Positions 58,614-64,000 of a stretch of 64,000 nucleotides of DNA are shown here, one piece after another. Position 1 is the stretch's first letter. Every line of letters starts with the position of its first letter. Position numbers and translations under genes: made by a program. This DNA is from Flavobacterium ustbae (GTDB lineage Bacteria > Bacteroidota > Bacteroidia > Flavobacteriales > Flavobacteriaceae), in contig NZ_RPOC01000001.1 in assembly GCF_003946915.1 (NCBI RefSeq), forward strand, positions 620,001 through 684,000, given 5' to 3'. The notes beneath the pieces are model-generated. The model saw nothing but the letters and a program-made list of their open reading frames with translations. It searched no databases and was not told the DNA's origin.

Positions 58614-61600
58614 ATGAGAATAATTATAAATCAAAAAAACAAATTTAGTACTGCGATTTCGTTTTTATTTTTTCTGTTTTTTCAATACACAAATGCGCAA
58701 ATAACATTGACTAATAATATAGGTACGACACTTGTTAAGACTGATATGTTTGGTTGTGATGAAAGTGAGAGTTGGTCAAGATTATTTAAAATGTCAGATT
58801 TTGGCATAAAAGCAAATGAACAATTTATTATTAAATCAGGGCAAATAGGAATCGCTAAATCGAATATTAAGACAGAATTGTATGTAACAGTTTATAGTGT
58901 TGATGTAGATTATCCAGAATTTATAAATACGCCCTATCACACAAAGGTACTAGGAACCGCTACTCTCGGAAAAAGCCCAATTGTTACTGGCACACCCCAA
59001 ATTGTTCAAGCAGAATTTGATGCACCAATAATTGTTCCTGCCGGGATTGAAAGAATTTTGGTAACAGTATCAAAAATGAAAGACATTTATGATACTGCTT
59101 CTGCAGAAATTCTTATTGCAGGAACAGAATTAGATAAAGGAGAATCAATATATTCTGGTTGCGGTAATCCATATGGTATGATTTCTACAAAAAATTTACC
59201 AGTTCCTGTTCCAAATGCCAATTTTTTTATAACTCTAACAGGTGATACTTTTAATGTAAAAAACACGGGATCAATAACTAGATTATCGCATAATATATGT
59301 GATGATGTAATAGAAACAGGTATTCATTCTTGTTCAGGAAGTGGGCAATTTTGGGCCAGAGACTTTACTTTAAAAGATTTCGGTATATCAAATAATGAAG
59401 AATTTGTTATTAATTCTGGACAAGTTGGGCTTAATGGTGTAACTTGGGGTATAGAAGTGACCTTCAATATTTATAAAATAGACAATAATTTTCCTGCTTC
59501 GTTCTCAACAGCAGATTTAATAGGAAGTAGTCAAACAGTAAGTGTTCCTTACGTAGGTAGTACTAGAGATTCTCGAGTTATACAGGTAGACTTTAAAACA
59601 CCAATAGTTATTCCTGCAGGTGTCGAGAGAATTTTAGTTGAAGTCTATAAAGGACTTGTGCCTAATTCATGGGGGTTAGCGTTTATAGCTGGTTCTGCTC
59701 AGGATAATGGTATCTCATGGGAGAGAGGAGGATGCAAGAATCTTCAAGACGGTTCATATCCCAGCATAGACAAATATGTCAATGTTGCCTCATTCGGATA
59801 TCCAAATGCCAATTTTTATATTAACGTCACAGGAAATGTAAAAAACGTTTCTAATCATTTTGAAATGAACTTTTCTAATATATGTTCAGAATTTTTAAAA
59901 GAATTCAGTGTAGATGATCCATCAAGAGTAGCTTCTATAGTTTGGAATTTTGGAGATCCAGCTTCGGGAGTAGATAATGTTTCTACAGATTTATCCCCTT
60001 TTCATGATTTTTCGGCAGATGGAAAATATACTGTAACAGCTATAGTTACAGCAAAAGATGGAAGTGTTGAGACATTAAGTGAAATAATTGATGCTAAAGA
60101 ACCACCAAAAGCTTATGGTATAAATAATGTTTATGCGTGCGAAGACATATATGGAACTGGAATTTCAAAATCTTTTGATGTTGCAACAATTACACAACAG
60201 GTTTTAGGCGGACAAACCGATAAAGATGTAACTTTTATAGATGGTAAAGGAAATAAATATAGTTCATTGCCAAATCCGTTTACTAATACCATTAAAGAGA
60301 GAGAAACAATAACAGTTAGAGTAAGTCATGAAGATAATTTATGCTGTTATTCTGAAACGACATTTGATTTAATTGTAAATCCATTGCCAAATTTGTCACT
60401 CATTAATGATTTGTTTGTTTGCGATAATGGAAATGGTTTTGCGCGATTTGATTTACAGCCATTAAAAACAACCATTACAGGGACGGCAGTAAATTTAAAT
60501 GTCGAATTTTATCATCAAAACGGACAAAAAATACAAGGTTCGTTAAATACCGTTACAAATCTGGTAGCTAAAGAAGAAATAATTAAAGTCAGAGTTATTA
60601 ATAGTGATACAAATTGCTCTAATGAATCGACATTTAAACTAATAGTAAGTCCGGTTCCTGTTGCAAATTCATTACAGCAATTAATAGGATGTGATGATAA
60701 TAATGATGGGATTTCGGAATATTTTGACACTTCAAATGTTGAATCTACCGTTTTAGGAAATCAACAAGGAATGAAAGTTTCTTATTTTGACAAGAATGGA
60801 AATCAATTATTAAACGGATTGGCTAATCCTTATACTAATACAATTAAGAATCAAGAAACAATAACCGTCAGAGTAACAAATATTCTGACTAATTGTTATG
60901 CAGAAACGGCATTAGTTTTAAAAACGTCTTCACAGCCACAAATTAATAAGCCGGCAAATAAATACACATGTGATGAAGGAAATGGTTTTGGGGATTTTGA
61001 TATGACTAATATAGATGCAGAAATCATTGGAAATCAGACGGGATTGAAAATAATGTATTTTGATACTAGTGGAAATCAGTTAACAAGTCCTTTACCAATA
61101 TTATTTCGAAATACTACGCCAGGATCACAAACCATAAAAGTAAGAGTTGAAAACGAAATAAATACACTCTGTTATTCGGAAACAGATTTTGACTTAATAG
61201 TAAATAATCTGCCAAGTGTAAATATTGAAAAAACATACTTTCTATGTAATTTAGAACCTTCATTACATGTAAATGTTGCAAGTGATTTGGATACGTATAT
61301 TTGGAAATTTGAAGGAAATAATATTGTTTCAAATACTTATTCGGTAGATTTAGTAAATGCAGGAAGATATACGCTTGTAGTTGGGAAAATTGAAAATAAC
61401 ATTTATTGCGAAAACAATTTTGAATTTGAACTAATAAGATCTGTTTTACCAAAAATAAAAGATGTAAAATATAAAGAATTGTCAGATGATAATTTTATTC
61501 AAATTATTCCGTCTTTCGAAGGCAATTTGGAATATTCTATAGATGGCATTAATTATCAGGATAGCAATTATTTTTCTAATATTCAGGGTGGAACTTATAT

Positions 61601-61913
61601 TTCTTATATAAGAGATAAAGAAGGTTGCGGAAAAGATAGTAAAGAAGTTACAGTAATTGATTATCCTAAATTTTTCACTCCAAATAATGATGGATACAAT
61701 GATCTTTGGCAGATAACAACTATTCAAAAATACCCAAATTCAAAAATTTCGATATTTGATAGATATGGAAAATTGCTGAAAGAACTTTCTGCAAATGATT
61801 TAGGTTGGGATGGATTCTATGGCGGAACAGAAATGCCATCGGATGATTATTGGTTTAAAGCTAATTTTGATAATAAAGTTATTTTTTCGGGACATTTTTC
61901 ATTAAAAAGATAA
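58614..61913 (+). CDS. T9SS-secreted repeat protein with gliding-motility-type (type B) C-terminal domain
   Basis: This 1099-residue protein has a signal peptide (ending YTNAQ). Two homologous N-terminal modules follow (about residues 28-215 and 220-412; SDFGIKANEQFIIKSGQIG versus KDFGISNNEEFVINSGQVG). Next is a PKD-like domain (IVWNFGDPASGV, SADGKYTVTAIV), then four repeats of about 85 residues with the pattern CDxxNG...NPxTNTIKxxETITVRV...CYxET. The C-terminal 80 residues (KFFTPNNDGYNDLW, SIFDRYGKLLKEL, GWDGFYGGTEMPSDDYWF) form the CHU/type B domain that directs type IX secretion. Probably a surface adhesin-like protein; ligand unknown. A TATATTTG -7 candidate is at 58556-58563. Confidence 0.9.
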   Translation: MRIIINQKNKFSTAISFLFFLFFQYTNAQITLTNNIGTTLVKTDMFGCDESESWSRLFKMSDFGIKANEQFIIKSGQIGIAKSNIKTELYVTVYSVDVDYPEFINTPYHTKVLGTATLGKSPIVTGTPQIVQAEFDAPIIVPAGIERILVTVSKMKDIYDTASAEILIAGTELDKGESIYSGCGNPYGMISTKNLPVPVPNANFFITLTGDTFNVKNTGSITRLSHNICDDVIETGIHSCSGSGQFWARDFTLKDFGISNNEEFVINSGQVGLNGVTWGIEVTFNIYKIDNNFPASFSTADLIGSSQTVSVPYVGSTRDSRVIQVDFKTPIVIPAGVERILVEVYKGLVPNSWGLAFIAGSAQDNGISWERGGCKNLQDGSYPSIDKYVNVASFGYPNANFYINVTGNVKNVSNHFEMNFSNICSEFLKEFSVDDPSRVASIVWNFGDPASGVDNVSTDLSPFHDFSADGKYTVTAIVTAKDGSVETLSEIIDAKEPPKAYGINNVYACEDIYGTGISKSFDVATITQQVLGGQTDKDVTFIDGKGNKYSSLPNPFTNTIKERETITVRVSHEDNLCCYSETTFDLIVNPLPNLSLINDLFVCDNGNGFARFDLQPLKTTITGTAVNLNVEFYHQNGQKIQGSLNTVTNLVAKEEIIKVRVINSDTNCSNESTFKLIVSPVPVANSLQQLIGCDDNNDGISEYFDTSNVESTVLGNQQGMKVSYFDKNGNQLLNGLANPYTNTIKNQETITVRVTNILTNCYAETALVLKTSSQPQINKPANKYTCDEGNGFGDFDMTNIDAEIIGNQTGLKIMYFDTSGNQLTSPLPILFRNTTPGSQTIKVRVENEINTLCYSETDFDLIVNNLPSVNIEKTYFLCNLEPSLHVNVASDLDTYIWKFEGNNIVSNTYSVDLVNAGRYTLVVGKIENNIYCENNFEFELIRSVLPKIKDVKYKELSDDNFIQIIPSFEGNLEYSIDGINYQDSNYFSNIQGGTYISYIRDKEGCGKDSKEVTVIDYPKFFTPNNDGYNDLWQITTIQKYPNSKISIFDRYGKLLKELSANDLGWDGFYGGTEMPSDDYWFKANFDNKVIFSGHFSLKR

Positions 61914-61941
61914 GAGTATAAGGCAAATTAAAATAAGAAAA

Positions 61942-62409
61942 ATGACTTTCAAACACTTATTCAAAACCCAATTAAACTGGACTTCAAAACAAAATCAGGT
62001 AAAATCAACAAAAAGATTCTACAGCAAAACCCATCAAATAAAAATTGAAGGAAAACCAATTTTAGACATTTCAGCAGCAAAAGCTTTCAAAGGCGATCCA
62101 GCATTATACAATCCAGAAGATTTATTGTTGAGCAGTCTGGTTTCCTGCCACATGATGTCCTATTTATATGTTTGTTCTCAAAACGAAATTGAAGTTCTCG
62201 AATATTCAGATAATGCCGAAGCAACATTAGAAGTAAATGCAGACGGAAGTGGTCGTTTTATTGAAGTTCGGTTAAGTCCAAAAGTGATAATTGCGAATTC
62301 AGATAAAGTAGAGCTGGCTTTAGAACTTCATACAAAAGCAAATCAATTGTGTTTTATTGCTAATTCCTGCAATTTTCCAGTTTTTCATAATGCGAGTTGT
62401 GAGGTTTGA
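61942..62409 (+). CDS. OsmC family protein
   Basis: This 155-residue protein fits the OsmC/Ohr fold: a beta-rich N-terminus, KAFKGDPALYNPEDLLLSSLVSCHMMSYLYVCSQN with the first redox Cys, and the second Cys in ANQLCFIANSCNFPVFHN. Such proteins reduce organic hydroperoxides with paired cysteines. The first Cys is in the canonical helix (SCHM), and the second motif has two candidates (LCF and SCN). It lies 28 bp after the T9SS protein gene in the same direction, but a functional link is not evident. Confidence 0.85.
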   Translation: MTFKHLFKTQLNWTSKQNQVKSTKRFYSKTHQIKIEGKPILDISAAKAFKGDPALYNPEDLLLSSLVSCHMMSYLYVCSQNEIEVLEYSDNAEATLEVNADGSGRFIEVRLSPKVIIANSDKVELALELHTKANQLCFIANSCNFPVFHNASCEV

Positions 62410-62518
62410 ATCATATAAGTGATACAAGTTCATTTATTAAAAGATGAAATCTATAGGTAATGTTACATTTAGTCTTGCTGTAAAAAACATTTTTGGAGCA
62501 GTGCAATTTGCGTCTTTT

Positions 62519-62779
62519 TTATTTATTAAGCCTTTTTTCAAATTCTCTAAGTTCTGCTTTCCTATTTTTATCCAAATTGTGCCAGCGAATGTTCTGAATT
62601 GCGCCTTCTAATGCATAGAGCATATTAATGCAGGCTGTAGGATCAATTGTTTTTACTTTAATAAAAGCATTTTCGGTCCCTAAAGCTCTTAGCTCAGAAG
62701 GATCGTGAATTTCAGCTTCAATTAATTTATTGGCTAATGTATCGCCAATATTAGGCATTTGAGATACTGTATTATACAT
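62519..62779 (-). CDS. TfoX C-terminal-domain (helix-hairpin-helix-like) protein
   Basis: Starting at the ATG 62777-62779 the protein has 86 residues, VSQMPNIGDTLANKLIEAEI, LRALGTENAFIKVKTIDP, then ACINMLYALEGAIQNIRWHN, which is the TfoX/Sxy C-terminal helix-hairpin-helix-like domain without the N-terminal domain. A longer frame from 62,824 runs back into the tRNA terminator and is less likely. The C-terminal domain alone is common as a small free-standing protein of unsettled function. It lies just downstream of the broken tRNA-Asn and its terminator, i.e. at the other side of the GIY-YIG cassette. Confidence 0.8.
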   Translation of the reverse strand: MYNTVSQMPNIGDTLANKLIEAEIHDPSELRALGTENAFIKVKTIDPTACINMLYALEGAIQNIRWHNLDKNRKAELREFEKRLNK

Positions 62780-62811
62780 AGAATTTAAAATTTTATGGTT
62801 TAAATACATGT

Positions 62812-62876
62812 AAAAAAATACCACTTACAATTTGTAAGTGGTATTTAATAAGCTCCCCCTCTTGGGCTCGAACCAA
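62812..62876. repeat. Left copy of 65-bp direct repeat (tRNA-Asn 3' end plus terminator)
   Basis: Seven A residues, the hairpin TACCACTTACAA / TTGTAAGTGGTA, the spacer TTTAATAAG and the last 24 bases of tRNA-Asn (to the T arm) are repeated base for base at 63206-63270. On the minus strand it also forms a complete intrinsic terminator (12-bp stem, T-run). The two copies flank the GIY-YIG gene. Confidence 0.92.
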
Positions 62877-62908
62877 CCCCGAAAGCTTTCGGGGCTCTGA
62901 TTAACAGT
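62853..62908 (-). pseudogene. tRNA-Asn 3' remnant with an inserted palindrome
   Basis: Minus-strand sequence matches tRNA-Asn(GTT) from the anticodon arm (ACTGTTAATCAGAG) to the discriminator base. The D arm and 5' acceptor strand are missing. Between anticodon arm and T arm an 18-bp palindrome, CCCCGAAAGCTTTCGGGG (62877-62894), replaces the few bases of the variable region. It cannot be a working tRNA. Its anticodon-loop TTAA supplies the stop codon of the GIY-YIG gene. Confidence 0.88.
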
Positions 62909-63194
62909 TAGGTTTATATTTTAAAAGAAGTTTGTCTATTATTTCTGGATATTTAATTAAGTTTTCAATATATATTTTACTCTTCATTTTTTTAATATGT
63001 TTCTCTATTGAAAGTGCTTGGGTTTTACTGCTGCAACTGAAATTAAGGAATAAAGTCCAGTCATTTGCGTTTGCTGTAAATTTATTGGAAGGTGCATTCT
63101 TGTGAAATTCTAATCTTAAGTCAAAATCTTTTGTATAGCCAATATAATATCGGTTAAGTTTTTTGGAATGTAGAATATACACAATGTTACTCAT
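62901..63194 (-). CDS. GIY-YIG nuclease family protein inserted at a tRNA-Asn locus
   Basis: This 97-residue protein starts at the ATG 63192-63194 (MSNIVYILHSKKLNRYYIG). An upstream GTG frame runs into the tRNA terminator and was rejected. It has the single-domain GIY-YIG pattern: VYIL (GIY position), YYIGYTKDFDLRLEFHKN with the catalytic Arg (YIG position), and a later Glu in LSIEKHIKK. Such small nucleases are thought to act on DNA and often behave as selfish elements. The last codons and the TAA stop (CCT AAC TGT TAA) come from a tRNA-Asn anticodon arm. A 65-bp direct repeat flanks the gene. Confidence 0.88.
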   Translation of the reverse strand: MSNIVYILHSKKLNRYYIGYTKDFDLRLEFHKNAPSNKFTANANDWTLFLNFSCSSKTQALSIEKHIKKMKSKIYIENLIKYPEIIDKLLLKYKPNC

Positions 63195-63204
63195 AATATC
63201 TGAT

Positions 63205-63240
63205 AAAAAAAATACCACTTACAATTTGTAAGTGGTATTT
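63205..63240 (-). terminator. Intrinsic terminator of the tandem tRNA-Asn transcript
   Basis: TACCACTTACAA and TTGTAAGTGGTA form a 12-bp stem; on the minus strand it runs into eight T residues. It lies 10 bp after the 3' end of the first tRNA-Asn and is part of the 65-bp direct repeat (right copy 63206-63270). Confidence 0.9.
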
Positions 63241-63246
63241 AATAAG

Positions 63247-63320
63247 CTCCCCCTCTTGGGCTCGAACCAAGGACCCTCTGATTAACAGTCAGATGCTCTA
63301 ACCAACTGAGCTAAGGAGGA
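63247..63320 (-). tRNA. tRNA-Asn (anticodon GTT), copy next to the GIY-YIG gene
   Basis: A 74-base cloverleaf on the minus strand: acceptor TCCTCCT / AGGGGGA with discriminator G, D arm GCTC...GAGC, anticodon arm TCTGA CTGTTAA TCAGA (anticodon GTT), T arm CTTGG TTCGAGC CCAAG. CCA is not encoded. It is identical to the second copy 38 bp upstream. Confidence 0.97.
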
Positions 63321-63358
63321 ATCACCTTAAAGGTAAATATGTTTGCTAAAAAAAGTTG

Positions 63359-63432
63359 CTCCCCCTCTTGGGCTCGAACCAAGGACCCTCTGATTAACAG
63401 TCAGATGCTCTAACCAACTGAGCTAAGGAGGA
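63359..63432 (-). tRNA. tRNA-Asn (anticodon GTT), promoter-proximal copy
   Basis: Same 74-base sequence and folding as the copy at 63247-63320. The two tandem genes are separated by 38 bp and share one promoter (63457-63485) and one terminator (63205-63240). Confidence 0.97.
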
Positions 63433-63456
63433 AGTTGTTGCTCTTTTTAGCGAGTG

Positions 63457-63485
63457 CAAATATAAAACTATTTTTAGTTTCTCAA
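63457..63485 (-). promoter_or_regulatory. tRNA-Asn operon promoter
   Basis: Minus strand TTG (63483-63485), 18 bases, then TATATTTG (63457-63464). This is a close match to the Bacteroidota sigma-A promoter. The -7 element ends 24 bp before the 5' end of the first tRNA. Confidence 0.85.
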
Positions 63486-63515
63486 AAACATTTTCACTCT
63501 TTTTTTGACTTTTTT

Positions 63516-64000
63516 TTACTTGCCTACAATCGCCTTGTAAATGTCGTTACCGTTAGCAAACAGTAGTAGTGAAATAAGTAAAACAAAACCAACCATTTGC
63601 GCATTCTCTAGGAATTTATCGCTTGGTTTTTTACCGCTAATTATTTCATACAATAAAAACATTACGTGTCCACCATCAAGAGCCGGAATTGGCAATAAAT
63701 TCATAACTCCAAGCATAATCGACAATAAAGCCGTGATTGACCAAAATACTTCCCAGCTCCAAGAACTTGGAAAAATATTGTAAATCGCAGCAAAACCACC
63801 CACTTGTTTGTACGCTTTAGTTTCAGGATTAAAAATCATTTTTAATTGTTTTCCGTATCCTACTAATTGATCTTTTCCTTTTTCAAGACCAACCGGAATA
63901 GATTCGAAGAAACCATAATCCTTGGTGCTTATTTTATAGTACCCTAATTTTTCTAATGATTTCATATCTAAACCACCTGCAAAAACGCCTAAAGTTCCTT
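63516..64000 (-). CDS. rseP: Site-2 protease, RseP/M50 family (5' part cut by window edge)
   Basis: The minus-strand frame is open to the right edge. The internal ATG at 63,965 is not the start, because the frame continues upstream (GTLGVFAGGLD precedes it). About 161 C-terminal residues are visible. They contain SITALLSIMLGVMNLLPIPALDGGH, with the LDGGH motif that provides the third zinc ligand of M50 proteases, and end with a transmembrane helix (GFVLLISLLLFANG). The missing N-terminal part should carry HExxH. Role: intramembrane cleavage, for example of an anti-sigma factor. Confidence 0.88.
   Translation of the reverse strand, partial: GTLGVFAGGLDMKSLEKLGYYKISTKDYGFFESIPVGLEKGKDQLVGYGKQLKMIFNPETKAYKQVGGFAAIYNIFPSSWSWEVFWSITALLSIMLGVMNLLPIPALDGGHVMFLLYEIISGKKPSDKFLENAQMVGFVLLISLLLFANGNDIYKAIVGK

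Noticed and set aside
1-64000. CRISPR array, rRNA operon, riboswitch or full-length insertion sequence
   Set aside because: I found no regularly spaced repeat-spacer pattern, no rRNA sequence, no recognisable riboswitch and no transposase gene; the repeats seen are short palindromic elements.

Overview
The window looks like the chromosome of a Flavobacterium-type bacterium (Bacteroidota). The evidence is AT-rich DNA with few Shine-Dalgarno sites, promoters of the TTG / TAnnTTTG type, a flexirubin (aryl-polyene plus dialkylresorcinol) pigment cluster, a SusC/SusD polysaccharide utilisation locus, a type IX secretion C-terminal domain, and many short palindromic intergenic repeats.

Region 1 (about 1-23,000, almost all minus strand) is a flexirubin pigment cluster. 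Divergently placed tyrosine ammonia-lyase (makes the 4-coumarate starter) and a flavin-dependent halogenase-like enzyme open it. Downstream lie a ketoreductase, several ketosynthases, two ACPs, two hotdog dehydratases, DarA and DarB for the resorcinol half, an LpxL-like acyltransferase, a BtrH-like acyl transfer candidate, an ABC exporter, a thioesterase, a polysaccharide-deacetylase-like protein, LolA and a lipoprotein. One ketosynthase homologue has lost its catalytic residues (chain-length-factor style). A RhuM-family gene unrelated to pigment synthesis sits exactly between two translationally linked ketosynthase genes. The MMPL exporter and the coumarate-activating ligase expected for this pathway are not in view.

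Region 2 (about 23,900-30,000) encodes a non-phosphorylating deoxy-sugar pathway, most likely for L-fucose: mutarotase, SDR dehydrogenase, UxaA-type dehydratase, second SDR and FAH-family hydrolase, with an AraC regulator. A lactonase and a dedicated permease are absent.

Region 3 (30,300-36,900) holds an SSS-family sugar symporter and the Leloir genes galT, galK and galM, with a divergent GntR regulator and a direct-repeat operator candidate.

Region 4 (37,000-58,500) is an arabinan/L-arabinose system. It has a NUDIX-type AraR-like regulator, SusC/SusD, five GH43 enzymes, GH51, GH127/146, araB, araD, araA and a lipoprotein aldose epimerase. Four copies of one 21-bp inverted repeat (7-bp arms, 7-bp spacer) lie upstream of the regulator, susC, araB and the distant SSS symporter. 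They define a candidate AraR regulon and suggest that the symporter carries arabinose.

Region 5 (58,600-64,000) carries a T9SS-secreted repeat protein, an OsmC protein, a TfoX C-terminal-domain protein, two tandem tRNA-Asn genes with a clear promoter, and the 3' part of an rseP-like protease gene. Next to the tRNAs is a GIY-YIG nuclease gene flanked by a 65-bp direct repeat (tRNA 3' end plus terminator). Its stop codon comes from the anticodon-loop sequence of a third, broken tRNA-Asn copy. This looks like a minimal tRNA-targeted mobile cassette.

Intergenic spaces are rich in nested repeats: roughly 100-bp imperfect palindromes, an ACACATAG family, 16-18-bp CCCGA...TCGGG palindromes, and a 27-bp element present three times.
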